This document shows positions 1 to 10,521 of a DNA stretch of 64,000 nucleotides, one piece after another. Each line of letters opens with the position of its first letter. Positions within the stretch are counted from its first letter, which is position 1. Origin of the DNA: Bactericera cockerelli (Eukaryota; Arthropoda; Insecta; Hemiptera; Triozidae); the NCBI GenBank assembly GCA_024516035.1, contig JAMCCL010000147.1, positions 1 through 64,000 on the forward strand. The letters are read 5' to 3'. The notes under the pieces were generated by a model. It saw only the letters and a program-made list of their open reading frames with translations. It was not told where the DNA came from and ran no database searches. A program made the translations under genes and the position numbers.

Positions 1-149
1 AAAGAGTGAGAAAGAGAATATTCTGTTGTTTGTTAACTAAAGATACCTTTTTGCAGGAACCCAAGCCAACGATACTCGTAATAAAAACATACAAAACATT
101 TTAAAAACTTTGTGAAAAGTTTGTATTCCTCTTCTCTCTCTAGAAATAT
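1..149. other. AT-rich unannotated stretch
   Basis: Ordinary AT-rich sequence leading into a CT microsatellite. No gene, splice-bounded exon or repeat was recognised. Confidence 0.5.
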
Positions 150-150
150 A

Positions 151-232
<82 letters not shown>
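150..232. repeat. (CT)n microsatellite
   Basis: An almost unbroken CT dinucleotide tract with a few TTT interruptions. The minus-strand reading gives an Arg/Glu repeat frame that is not a gene. Confidence 0.95.
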
Positions 233-1026
233 ACTGTGACGTATGCTTTCCTTTTGTCTCCGTTTTTTTTTCAGGAAACTAAATCGGTCCTTGGTTTGAG
301 CTCCATATTATAATATTAAAAAGATATTTTGAAAAATTCTAAATGATATTTCGAAAGTTCTAAATGATATTCTGAAAGCCTAGCTTTTTCCCTGTGTTGT
401 CAACCTATAAAAATCAACAAACTTTACTGAAAAATGAGAGAGAAAACATAAAGCAAAGCAAAATATAATAAAAATAATAATGATACTATTATTGTTGTTG
501 TTTTTTTTATGACTATGTTGATGATGGTAAAAAAGAAGAAAAAAAAATACAAAGAAAAAAAAAAGATGAGAAGACTTCAAAGAAATTTTAATTTTAGCCA
601 AAGTGTAAAATGTAACATACATACATACCTACCTTCATATCATACATATCCATATGACTATATGTTTACGGATGCAAGACAAGGGATCAAAGAGATGGGC
701 GGGTCTTTAAATAAGAGGAGAGAGTGTTGTAGATTAAGAATGAGTATGTTAAATAAGGAAAGAGAAAGAGATGCAAAAGAGAGGCTGAAAAAAAATTGAG
801 AGAGAGAGAATGTAGATTGTAGACGGTATAGGATAGTGTAGAAGTACTAGAAATAGCAACATGTAAATTGAGGAGAAAGATAAAGAGGTATAGTTGGGGG
901 TATTAGACATAGCAAAAAAACTCGTGCGAATATCACATATCAGGCAGTAAAAAGTATAGTGATTAGTGATCATATTTGTGTTCGTCCAGAAATATTATCA
1001 GCTTAAAGAACGGACCGCAACAACAA
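233..1026. other. AT-rich stretch, no gene seen
   Basis: A/T-rich and purine-rich low-complexity DNA. Short ORFs here are Lys/Asn/Phe-rich and show no domain or splice context. The piece around 965-992 resembles the tail of a SINE seen near 22790 and 48370 (a shared gatcatatttgtgtt-like string), but no SINE head is present. Confidence 0.4.
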
Positions 1027-1686
1027 TTTTTTACTTTCCTTATCCTATAATAAGGAAAGTATTGTATTCGTCGAAAATTTGACCTACCCAGTTTTTCACA
1101 TTTCTGGACGAATTATAGCCTCAGGATACCAAAAAAGTTGTTTTCAGCCATTGGTCCGTGCGTCTGTCTGTCTGTCTGTCTGTCTGTGTGTAAACAGGAT
1201 ATCTCGAGAACGGTAAGAGCTAGAGACTTGAAATTTGGTATGCTAATTATAATTATACATCAGACAAACCACGAAACTTTTGGTTGCAATCGGCCGCAGA
1301 CTGCGGCCGCAGGACCGCAAATATTGGCCGCAAGTGCCGCTTCTTTGAATTGGTTAAAGATACAAAAAAATATTAGAGAACAATTATGTCTTAGATTAAA
1401 AAATAATAGGGGTCTCTTCTGATCATTTTTTTGATATCTTGAACTTTTTGGACCTCGGCCCCAATTTACCGGTATTTTGGGGGGGGCCCGCTTTGATTAA
1501 CTTTTTTATTATTTATCGTAGATGGGGGTTGTGACATATCAAATCCAATGATTTTGAGGTGCTGATTACGAATTTGATATTGATTTTTAGCTAAATCTTA
1601 CCTTTGAGTCACCAGTGGCTTTTGGTCCTGTTCCAATTCCTTATAATTATGATAAGGAAAGTCGTGTGATGTTTACACCAGATTTT
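1027..1686 (+). mobile_element. Hairpin-headed 660-bp repeat, copy A
   Basis: Copy A of a family with four copies in this window (also 3903-4576 +, 10522-11190 - and 32511-33147 -). It begins with a T run and a perfect hairpin, ACTTTCCTTAT, a short loop, then ATAAGGAAAGT. A conserved body follows, containing a GTCTGTCTG tetranucleotide run and a CGGCCGCA-rich patch. It ends with GATAAGGAAAGT, the imperfect palindrome GTGTGATGTTTACAC and CCAGATTTTT. The ACTTTCCTTATC motif recurs inverted near the far end, so it acts as a subterminal inverted repeat. No transposase is encoded, and a frame of about 90 codons (1138-1422) is probably incidental. It is probably a non-autonomous transposon; the superfamily is not clear. 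Confidence 0.8.
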
Positions 1687-1830
1687 TATCCTTTGAAATA
1701 CTAGAAAGTAAAAAGAAAGAAAGAGAAGGAGAGAAGTCCTGGAGGTAAGGGCGGGAGAGGAAAACGGAATCTAGATGAAAAAGTGAAGCAGGCTGTTTAC
1801 TTTTTAACATTCTCATCTACTTCCCATCCA
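1687..1830. other. Purine-rich spacer
   Basis: Short purine-rich spacer after the repeat element, without recognisable content. Confidence 0.4.
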
Positions 1831-1955
1831 CTCTGTACATCCAATACTAATTATGTACAGAGCTTGTGTACAGTGCTCTGTACTTCCAATACTAATTATG
1901 TAGCTTCTGTACAGTGCTCTGTACTTCCAATACTAATTATGTCAAAGCTTGTGAT
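1831..1955 (+). repeat. Three-unit tandem repeat (41-45 bp)
   Basis: Three successive units begin at 1831, 1876 and 1917. Each carries CTCTGTACWTCCAATACTAA followed by TTATGT. The first two are separated by a GTGTACAGTG/CTGTACAGTG linker. Unit lengths differ (45, 41 and about 39 bp), so the array is diverging. No coding meaning is apparent. Confidence 0.75.
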
Positions 1956-2484
1956 GTTAGCTTTGCGCAAATATAATTTTATCAAGGTACAAATACATAG
2001 GTACTTATTGTTCAATACAACATATCTTATTCCTAGCCCAACACGTGCAGTATTGATTAAGGCACTATTTATTACATTAGTATATTCATGTACATCTAAT
2101 ACAATTTCTCACTTTTCTGTTTATACTGATACTGATATTTCTAACCTATGTTTCTCACATATGCATGTACCAGCACCTATTATGGTTTGACTGTAGAAAT
2201 ACAGAGTGTCTCAAAAAAACGTGACCAAAATTCTAGGGCTGACAGCACTTATCCATGCTTCACTTATTCGGAAAATCTTCACGAAGAAATTGGAAGTTAG
2301 CATCCGCTTAGCATCAATTTCTGAAAATATGTTCGAGAAATACACTCATATCATATTAAATTACATAAAGATTTGTATGTAATTCAAAAGCAAATTTTAT
2401 GATTTTCAAACCATGAATTTAATTTTAACTTAGCAGAAACACAGATAGGTAAAGCGAATTTTGTTCCCAATTTTCACGAATATA
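1956..2484. other. Unannotated stretch
   Basis: AT-rich. At 2088-2135 it carries a motif (tgtacatctaatacaatttc followed by tcac) that recurs near 25143 and 54360. Near 2206 there is an 'agagtgtctcaaaaaaacg' string typical of the termini of insect DNA transposons, but no matching second end was found. Confidence 0.4.
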
Positions 2485-2556
2485 GGTAAGTGGTTAAGCA
2501 TAAGCACTGGCTTGCCATGCGGAAGGTCCGGGGTTCGAATCCCCGCGCCGACAAAA
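2485..2556 (+). mobile_element. tRNA-Gly(GCC)-like SINE head
   Basis: The sequence folds like the 3' two thirds of a tRNA. The anticodon loop TTGCCAT carries GCC, and the T arm CGGGG-TTCGAAT-CCCCG is perfect and contains the B box. The 5' acceptor strand needed to pair with CGCCGAC is absent, so this is not a functional tRNA gene. Read as a SINE head or a tRNA pseudogene. Confidence 0.65.
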
Positions 2557-3434
2557 AAATGTATTCAAAATTTGGTTACAGTTGTATGAAAGGGATACCT
2601 TCCGGTGCTCTCATGTTGACCCATTTCCTAAATGGGAAGTATTGTGTCACTTTTTGCCCATCAGAGGCAGACATAATATGGAATGGGCAGGCTACAACAC
2701 AGACCATAATCGTGTACAGAAGCTCCTGTTTAATGGCCACGAAATAAAGTATTTCTAACAAAATACTATCGATTTTTTAAGATTAATATCAACAATGCGA
2801 GTTTTCAACCGAGCAAGAAAATAATAACAACTAAAACACACAGTAAAAAAACTATGAACAACAACAAAAATGACAGCAACAAAAACTCTGAGGCTTGAAA
2901 AGCTCATAGAAACTTTTATTATTCTTCTGAGGTAAAAACCTTGAACTTTTTAGTATTTGGAATGACATAAATGTTTCAACCTATCCTAACAAGCAGGCAA
3001 AAAGAGATCCATACAATATTAAGAAGTGAGATGAAAACTTGGAGCCTCCAGAGAAATTTGAGAACAATATGATAAGCTCCTTGAGCTGACATGTCTTGGA
3101 AATTGTTGTGATAGAAGGTAGAGAGGAGTATAGGAGGTAGAGAGGAGGAGAGCAGGTAGATAAAAGCAAGATGTAGGTCATGAAGAGAATATCTCAAGAA
3201 TCCTAATAGAAAATACTTTGACATTTCGCAATCACCTATAGGAGATATTCAACGGAATGAATAAGCTACATTAAGGACGACAAACGTAAAAAAGAGGTAG
3301 TATTATTATTTTTACAAGTAAAAAATATGCAGAAGGCTTTGAAAAATTCCTATCTTTACTTCCGAGAGTATAATTATTTATGTCTCCTGCAATCCTCCCA
3401 GTTTTGAATTTGACCTCGAAATACGTCTTGGATT
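2557..3434. other. Unannotated stretch
   Basis: AT-rich DNA with short ORFs on both strands and no domain-like sequence. Nothing supported. Confidence 0.4.
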
Positions 3435-3502
3435 TACTACTGAAATAATGGAACTTATTAGTCCTAATCGGACATAAAATATGGCGATATAACTATTATT
3501 AT
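3435..3502 (+). repeat. LINE-type 3' tail (TAATCGG family), copy 1
   Basis: About 65 bp containing GGAACTTATTAGTCCTAATC, then a GGCGATAT motif and a TTA-rich run. The same tail occurs at 36367-36432 and 57657-57730. A conserved short tail ending in a simple repeat is the usual mark of the 3' end of a 5'-truncated non-LTR retrotransposon; the parent element is not identified. Confidence 0.6.
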
Positions 3503-3902
3503 GGTTAAAGGAGGTATCATGAAAATTGCAAGGATGCTCAATAAGCAGAAGATGAAGGAACAACTTGAGTAATAAAGACAACCCAAGGAGACAGATAGGA
3601 CAGAGCAGAGACACATCACTAACCTCACATCAGATTGAGGAAGGCACTGTACTTTATCTTTGTCAGGTTTGGACCCCACTGGGAGGAGAGGGAAGAGTTT
3701 TCCACCAATACATACACACAGTACGTACAAACTTTCTATAATCAAAATCCCAAACTTATACAGAAGGTACTTGTTAATAGTAGACAGTTATTTGTATTTA
3801 ATCTACTTACCTAATGGCAGTACGGCGATAAACTGTCATAATTTCTCTTTGGGAATAGAAAAAAATATTTTTTTTAATGATAAAATAAGAAAGATCATTT
3901 AA
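3503..3902. other. Unannotated stretch
   Basis: No gene or repeat recognised between the LINE tail and the next hairpin-headed element. Confidence 0.4.
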
Positions 3903-4576
3903 TTTTTTACTTTCCTTATCCTATAATAAGGAAAGTATTGTATTCGTCGAAAATTTGACCTACCCAGTTTTTCACATTTCTGGACGAATCATAGCCTCAG
4001 GATACCAAAAAAGTTGTTTTCAGCCATTGGTCCGTGCGTCTGTCTGTCTGTCTGTCTATCTGTGTGTGTGTGTGTGTGTGAACAGGATATCTCAAGAACA
4101 GTAAGAGCTAGAGACTTGAAATTTGGTATGGAAATTAATTTCATACACCAGACGAACCACGAAACTTTTGGTTGCAATCGGCCGCAGAATGCGGCCGCAG
4201 GGCCGCAAATATTGGTCGCAAGCGCCGTTTCTATGAATTGGTTAAAGATAAAAAAAAAGTTAGAGAACAACATTTTCTTAGAATAAAAAAATAATAGGGG
4301 TCTATTTCCATCATTTTTTTGATATCTTGAACTTTTTGGAACTCGGCCCCAATTTACCGGTATTTTGGGGGGGACCCGCTTGGACTAACTTTTTTATTAT
4401 TCATCCTAGATGGGGGTTGTGACATATCAAATCCAATGATTTTACGGTGCTGATTACGAATTTGATGTTTATTTTTAGCTAACTGTTACCTTTGAGTCAC
4501 CAGTGGCTTTTGGTCCCGTTTCCATTCCTAATTAATATGATAAGGAAAGTCGTGTGATGTTTACACCAGATTTTTT
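3903..4576 (+). mobile_element. Hairpin-headed 660-bp repeat, copy B
   Basis: Same architecture and orientation as the copy at 1027-1686, with the same head hairpin, a GTCTGTCTG run here extended by GTGTGTGTG, the CGGCCGCA-rich patch and the GTGTGATGTTTACACCAGA terminus. The two copies are similar enough along their whole length that both ends can be placed within a few bases, limited by the T runs that flank the element. Confidence 0.8.
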
Positions 4577-5693
4577 CAAGATCATTATTATGAATTCTAA
4601 AATATTGTATTTTCTAAAATTTTGTCAATTTTCAACACTAACAGATTAATAATTTATATCTTTGTACAATTTATAACTTGAAAATCACCTTTTTAAGGTC
4701 TTCATTTCTCTTTTGTTTTCAATATTTTGTTTATTTATGACCATCTATAAAAGAACAGTATTTTCCTAATTGAAAAAAAGGGTAAGTGTTCCCTTAAAAA
4801 ATCATTCTCTTCAACTCGTGTCCCAAGATCCACGCCTGTATTTGTTAGCAATGAGGTAAAGAACAAATTCAAGACAAGCTGAGAGCTTAAGGAAGGAGGA
4901 GACAAACAAGGAGCAAGAAAGAAAAGAAGTTTGGGGCAGGGAGATTGGGGAGAGATGTAATCAATCCTTTTCCAGACTTTTTGGACTAGAAAACGTGTCT
5001 TGAATGATAACCAAGGTATTTGGTGCCCCTGTTTTTTCCTCGTTTGTCTTTCGTTTGTTAAGGAGGGGATATAGTATTACTCTGGGAGGGTAAAGAGGGA
5101 ATCTTGTATTTCCAGACTGTGTTTGGCTTTTACCTTCACCTTTGCAATGATTGTTTTGGTCAAAGTAGATAAAAAGAATACCTTTGTGGGTTGTGACGTT
5201 GAAAATAATCGAGTGATGGTTTTGGTGAGATATATTTACGAGTATGTATAGGTAGGTACCTATGTGTTGGTCTTGTTTTTGTTTTTTGTATGACTGTTTC
5301 GGTGACATTTTTAGGTAAAATAAGAATAATCTTAGGCTCTGTGGCTTTTGTTTAAAACAAATTTTGTCCTCTCTGTCTTTTCAACTAAATTTGGAACATT
5401 AATATTATGGTGACAGAAGAAGAAGCAGATAGTAATTAAATTCATAAATATCTACTTAAAAGTATAAGAAAATAATATTTTTTAGTACAGAATAAGACAG
5501 TAGATCAATCATTTAATCAATACTAATTTCAATAAAAATATTGTAGGTAGTATACAATTTGAAACAAGTAACTTCGCGATTTGAAATACGTATTAATAAA
5601 ATATAGTAATTTATGAGTTTTGAAATTGGAACTGGGGAAAAAAGCGTGGTAGTCAAGTAATGTTTGATGTTTTGACAGAGTGCCTTGTTACAA
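4577..5693. other. Unannotated stretch
   Basis: AT-rich. The minus frame 4961-5308 (115 codons) shows no recognised domain and no splice context. Nothing else supported. Confidence 0.35.
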
Positions 5694-5695
5694 TA

Positions 5696-6449
5696 CGAGG
5701 GGGGACCCAAAAGTAACGGGAATTAGGTGGTGGGGGGAACACGGAGGGGGGGATTGGGTTCTCCAGTGATTCTATTTCAAGCGGCTACTCTCCCAAGTAA
5801 GTGTGCGAAGTTCATTTGCTGTGAGTGCTTTCGTTCGTCCGTGAAATTTTTTCTAGTGAAACGACTTTTTTCGTTTCGGCGAAAACTTGAAATGGCTTCA
5901 AGAACGGACGAAAACATTGAACAAATCAACATTCTTGTCCATGAAGACCTGGCCGAACCATCGATCAACTTTATGAGATGTCTGGATTGTCATGGAGTTC
6001 AATTCAGAGGATTGTAACCGAAGATTTGATCATGAAGAGGATTGCAGCCAAATTTGTTCCTCGCCTTCTCTCCGACGATCAAAATAAGGAGCGTCGACTT
6101 CAGGCCTGTCTGGAGCTGCAAAATCAGTTGGATGAAGACCCAGATTTTTTTCTCAAGGTTATAACTGGCGATGAATCATGGAGCTACGGCTATGACCCCG
6201 AAATTTTGACAGACACCCATTGTTCTCCGCACTCAGCCATTTCACGTTGCCATTTCACGTTTTCGCCGAAACGAAAAAAGTCGTTTCACTAGAAAAATTT
6301 TCACGGACGAACGAATAAACTCACAGCAAATGAACTTTGCACACTTACTTAGGAGAGTAGTCGCTTGAAATAGAATCACTGGAGAACCCGATCCCCCCCT
6401 CCGTGTTCCCCCCACCGCCTAATTCCCGGTACTTTTGGGTCCCCCCTCG
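5696..6449 (+). mobile_element. Fold-back mariner remnant with 201-bp inverted repeats
   Basis: The element is bounded by TA target duplications (5694-5695 and 6450-6451) and begins CGAGGGGGGACCCAAAAGTA. The left arm 5696-5896 and right arm 6249-6449 are long near-identical inverted repeats of 201 bp, far longer than the roughly 30-bp TIRs usual for mariner. Between them is a deleted transposase gene (5892-6202). Total length is 754 bp against about 1.3 kb for an autonomous mariner. It cannot encode an active transposase and would depend on a relative supplied elsewhere. Confidence 0.9.
5892..6202 (+). pseudogene. Mariner transposase remnant, frameshifted and truncated
   Basis: A broken mariner-family transposase lies between the two long inverted repeats. 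It opens at the ATG at 5892 (MASRTDENIEQIN). The frame moves near 5975, and the second part reads SIQRIVTEDL then AAKFVPRLL, which matches the DNA-binding/linker region of mariner transposases (RIL-TEDL, AKFVPRLL). It then reads ELQNQLDEDPDFF and VITGDESW, where the D of GDESW is the first catalytic aspartate. The frame stops making sense after SYGYDPE, so the second and third catalytic acids are lost and the gene runs directly into the right repeat. Family assignment is firm and function is absent. The first in-frame stop of the N-terminal part is at about 6015. Confidence 0.85.
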
Positions 6450-6684
6450 TATCATTGGCTATAGGCTGTGTCAAAATTTCAGCAAGCAGGTAACATTTTT
6501 TAGGAGTTCAGCAACTAAAACCATCTCAAGTTTCTCAAGACAAACATTCATTACTCTCGATCTCGATACTCCATCAAATATGGACAAAAGAAATAGTGAA
6601 ATTATCATGGGTGTACAACTTGGTACATTCACCAACACCAGAGTACTGGAGAGTAATAATATATATATATTTATTTATTTACAC

Positions 6685-6686
<2 letters not shown>
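6450..6686. other. Unannotated spacer
   Basis: No feature recognised between the mariner remnant and a T homopolymer. Confidence 0.4.

Positions 6687-6711
<25 letters not shown>
6687..6711. repeat. Poly(T) tract
   Basis: Homopolymer of about 25 T following a TATTTATT run. It could be the poly(A) tail of a minus-strand retroposon, but no body was recognised. Confidence 0.7.
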
Positions 6712-6716
<5 letters not shown>

Positions 6717-6816
6717 ACAATCATCAACAACAACAAAAAACATAACAATAATTTTAAAAAAAACTTAGAAATATGTACAAAAAGAAATATTAATTTTTAT
6801 TACAATTGTTTTGTAA

Positions 6817-6868
6817 TCCGGGACGAAGTTAATGCCTTAGGCATTCTCTGCCACTTAATACTTCATTA
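6817..6868 (+). repeat. LINE-type tail (AATGCCTTAGGCATT family)
   Basis: Contains the short palindrome AATGCCTTAGGCATT followed by CTCTGCCACTTAA and preceded by CGAAGTT. The same block occurs at 42650-42692, where it leads into the TGGAAGAGATTGCC tail, and a part occurs at 41610-41630. Interpreted as a piece of a non-LTR retrotransposon 3' region. Confidence 0.5.
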
Positions 6869-7698
6869 TAACTAATTATAAAATTCATATGGACACATTT
6901 TAAGTATACCTAAGGTATATCTGTTGTTGTTACGGCATGCTAGAGTTGATGGTCTACTGACGTGATTTTGACGACTTATTCTAGCCTACACAATAACTAT
7001 TCGGACACGAGCCATTTATTTTCGAGGGTACTAAAATCTTAAATATAGGGAGCTATGGGTGTTTGGGTTTGCTTAGTCTTACTGGTCTACTCCTTGTTTA
7101 TTGTCTTCAAAACAGACTCTAGGAAGACCTATAGTGAAGATGATTAAAAAGGTGTTATGCATGATAACAAATAGGAATGAAAGGTTGCACCACTTTCCAA
7201 AGAACCTGTGATCTTTTCCGAGATTTCTTATACAACAATAATTTTCATGATTGCTTCAATACTAATCTCCCGCTGAGAGGGCGGGTTTTAGAGAAAGAGT
7301 GTAGGGGGACTCCTTTGCTAAAATAAATATCAAACATAATGAACAGTTAGAAAGTAATCACTAACAAGAGGAACAAGACGCAAAGCAAATTGGAAAGTTC
7401 TTATTTTTTGTCGTTGAAAACCTTTGAGCTTTTGACAAAGAGGTAGAATTTATCGAATTGCGTTAGTCGAGACTTTTGAGGGGAGTCGAGTGCTGAGAGA
7501 AAGAAGTTTAGGGTTTAGGGTTCTCTGTACTGGGTTTGCTCTCGTACTTCTTATGCTCCAACAGTTCCAGGGATATTCAAATTTGGTGTTATACTTGATC
7601 GCCTATCAAAATGTAAATGATTTCGCTAAGGTATAACAAATTTTGTGTTTGGTCGACAAGCAAGTGGGCTTTATGGGCTGAGTTATAAAACATGATTA
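6869..7698. other. Unannotated stretch
   Basis: No gene recognised. The piece 7675-7698 (gagttataaaacatgattaa) resembles 62836-62855, so the MITE that follows appears to sit inside an older repeat. Confidence 0.4.
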
Positions 7699-7829
7699 AG
7701 GGCGGAATTAATAGACAACATCAATAACTTAAGTCGTTGGTAAGTGTCGGTTTTCCCTATCTTACACAGTACGCAATGGGTGACTTAGCGCCACAGAGGT
7801 ATTACAAAAACGTCTATTAATTCCGCCCT
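7699..7829. mobile_element. Small MITE (AGGGCGGAATTAATAGAC ends)
   Basis: The 131-bp element begins AGGGCGGAATTAATAGAC and ends with its perfect inverse GTCTATTAATTCCGCCCT. The inner part carries GACTTAGCGCCACAGAGGTA. Relatives sit at 44267-44346 (shortened) and about 49371-49497 (decayed), both keeping this inner block or the TIRs. Non-autonomous DNA element; superfamily not determined. Confidence 0.8.
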
Positions 7830-8340
7830 AAATTTCACAGAAGGCAGGCCCATTCCCAAACAAATTGAGGGACAGTTCATCTAATCTTAAATTTATTCCT
7901 GCTTCATAATTCGGCACTAAAAGAACAATTTTGTTCACTCTTGAAGTCTTTTTTTTACTCTTTAGCAAAGCCGGTAGCAAAAATAATTCGACTTTAATCA
8001 TGACCAGGAAATGAGTGTAATCATTCATTATGCTCTTTAAAACTTTTGTGCAACTAATGTGCGGGATTCGCTTGTACATGAGAACCCCTGTTTCCATAAT
8101 TCATGAATCTTCTTACTGAGAACAGTAGTTAATATGCTGGCAATTTTTGAATTTCATTTTTTCTCCCAATGGTTGGATAGAATATAAAAAAAGAATTTTA
8201 TAGTCTCCTATATTTTCATTTACTATTATAATGAAAACTATAGTATAATTTTGAATCATAATCATCCTTTGAAACTCTGTACCTATTCACATTTTCATCA
8301 TCCTGTACATTCCTAATATATGTAGCTGCTAAATGTATAG
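7830..8340. other. Unannotated stretch
   Basis: The minus-strand frame 7828-8097 shows no recognisable domain. Nothing supported. Confidence 0.35.
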
Positions 8341-8904
8341 TACAGGGTGGCGCATTGCGCATGACCACATTTGAAATTGTTACCATGCGTTTAATATTTG
8401 AGTTATGATATTGAAATAAAAAGTATTTTATAGAAAAAATGTGGAAGTTTATTTAACATGAGTCAATTTTTCACGTCCAACATCTCCGCGTCAAATTTTT
8501 CCGGTCGTGTGATTTCCCGGAATGGGGACGTACTGTGGCCGCCACGCTCACGCTCACCCGAACTCACTCCTTGTGATTTTTTTATGGGGATATCTGAAGG
8601 CCAAAGTTCATGTCGACAAACCTCGTACCCTTGCTCACCTGAAAGACACTATCCGCCGTGAAATCGCTCGGATTCCTGAGGAGATGTTGGTGAACGTGAT
8701 GCTCTAGCGAGCGTCTCGAAGAATGTGTAACTCGACAAGGACGTCTTTTGTCGGGCATCATCTTTCATAAGTGAAAAACTGACTCATGTAAATTAAACTT
8801 CCACATTTTTCCTACAAATTACTTTTTATTTCAATATCTTAGCTCAATTATTAATCGCATGGTAACAATTTCAAATGTGGTCATGCGCACTGCGCCACCC
8901 TGTA
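8341..8904. mobile_element. Tc1/mariner-type element with about 50-bp TIRs, internally deleted
   Basis: Inverted repeats begin TACAGGGTGGCGCATTGCGC and end in the reverse (GCGCACTGCGCCACCCTGTA), matching for about 50 bp. A second inner palindromic match (AATGTGGAAGTTTATTTAAC against GTAAATTAAACTTCCACATT) extends the arms further. The outermost TA pair (8341-8342 and 8903-8904) is the expected TA target duplication. The core holds the last third of a transposase gene. Confidence 0.85.
8500..8771 (+). pseudogene. C-terminal fragment of a Tc1/mariner-type transposase
   Basis: Three frames must be read in turn. The first gives FSGRVISRNGDVLWPPRSRS and then ELTPCDFF. The second gives LWGYLKAKVHVDKPRTL and IRREIARIPEEML. 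The third gives ERLEECVTRQGRLLSGIIFH and ends with TGA. This order (WPPRSPDLTPCDFFLWGYLK, then KPRTL, then a C-terminal RL-EC---G-HL--IIF) is characteristic of Tc1/mariner-superfamily transposases. The residues around PELTPCDFF include the last catalytic aspartate region. The DNA-binding domain and most of the catalytic core are missing, so the copy is dead. Confidence 0.8.
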
Positions 8905-10521
8905 TAATAGTAAATGGTATTGATAATTTGTAGGTCATAGCGACATAATTAAACTCATCACTAATACCATACACATGTGGAACTAGATTTTTCTTATCAA
9001 TGACGTATGCAAGGGTATTTACAAAATACCCTGCTCTCTTGATCCAACCACAATCTTTCCTTCTAAAAGTCCCTGCTCTTTCATTGAATTGCATTTCAGC
9101 ATCAAAGGTAGACATCATAGTGGTTGAACAAGAAATGTTGTAAATAGATCTCTTGGAATTTCCAACAAATAGGCAATTGAAAAAGGCCACAAACCTATTA
9201 TTGTTTTACAAATTTCTTCTACAAAATAAAGCTATAGGTACTAGAAGTATAGTGGTTCGAAATAAAAATGTTTGCCGAATTTGACAAAAAGAGTGAAATA
9301 AAATCATTCATATCGTCAAAAAGTGAGAAAGTTGATGAACAGTCATAGGAAAACAATGGACGATTTTATTAATTTTCCATATTATTTTGTTTTCCTTCAA
9401 TACTTGATGTGCAGTATAAATGCACTATGTACGAGTATATGCGAACTGTGCATGCTTACATAACAGGTATGCAAGTAACAATACCTAATATACCACTAGA
9501 AATTTTATTTAGATCCGTAGATATAAGGCTTTTATTTTTAAGATCCGCATTCAAGATAGGAGGATACATTCCAATTTAGATCCATGGATAAGAATAATGA
9601 CTCGTAATTATAGTGGCCCATTCACCATCAAGAGGATCAGCAAACAAGATGGTGCCACGATAGCGAAGGCTTTCATCTTTCTTCTCGTTCTAATGAAAAT
9701 ATATTCCATCAGCTTTTGAGAGGTCTGCATGCATTAAACTTTCATACACGGAGAAACCTTCCCAGCAGAGAAAAGTCAAGAGTCTATTCATACGACTTTA
9801 CCGGGCGAAGAATTTCTAAAGGAAGAAAATGAAAAAATGAAAAAGAATGAGAAAGAAACCGGATTGAAATAAGAGAAAATGATATGCACACTTTGGTTTT
9901 TTTATTTATTTTTTTTTTTTGAAAAGAAAAAGGAAAGCAAGGAGCAATAAAAAAGTAAAAGCAAGAAAAATAAGTAAGGTTACCTTTTCGTAAATAACAC
10001 AGTTTCTTGTGGATTAGAAAGTAAGGATGCAGGAACTGCAGAAAAAGCAAGCTTCCCTTCTTTTTGTCGATAAGTAACACGGTTTCTTACGGTCTAGATG
10101 TGGTCTGAAGGTTTTGGTTTGCGTTAAAGTGCCCTGGGGTTTTGTGGTTTGGAAAGTGAGTACACCAGAGTCCTGAAGGAACGAGTGCACTTTAGATTAC
10201 TTATTTTAGAGTGCTGTTTACGTCCTTGATAAGTTTCCTGTTTCTGGGAATTGAGGTGAAGTTTTAAGCTTTCTCTTGTGGATGTAAAGCGGTCTGTGTT
10301 TTGAATATTGAGTGTTGAGACAGCACTAGAAAGTAGAGAGAGGACCATTGGGGATTGTGAGTTGAAACATGTGTTCCCGATGTAGCACTGAAGAATCTGA
10401 AGATAAGTAACTGAAGATAAGAAAGGAGATTCTTCACAGTTTTTAACTTTGAAGACGGGTATACCTTTCTATTATTTTTATTATAATAATTTATCTCTGT
10501 CAAATAAATGGAAATGTTGTT
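8905..10521. other. Unannotated stretch
   Basis: AT-rich, with A- and G-rich low-complexity sequence from 9820 to 9980. ORFs 8831-9190, 9784-10080 and 10124-10503 on the minus strand lack domains or coding-like composition. Nothing else supported. Confidence 0.35.

Noticed and set aside
1138..1422. 94-codon frame in the 660-bp repeat, similar in two copies
   Set aside because: Similarity follows from the DNA repeat being conserved; the Cys/Leu/Ser start comes from the GTCTG run and the frame is broken in the other two copies.
2485..2556. Functional tRNA-Gly gene
   Set aside because: The acceptor stem's 5' strand is missing, so only a tRNA-derived SINE or pseudogene is supported.
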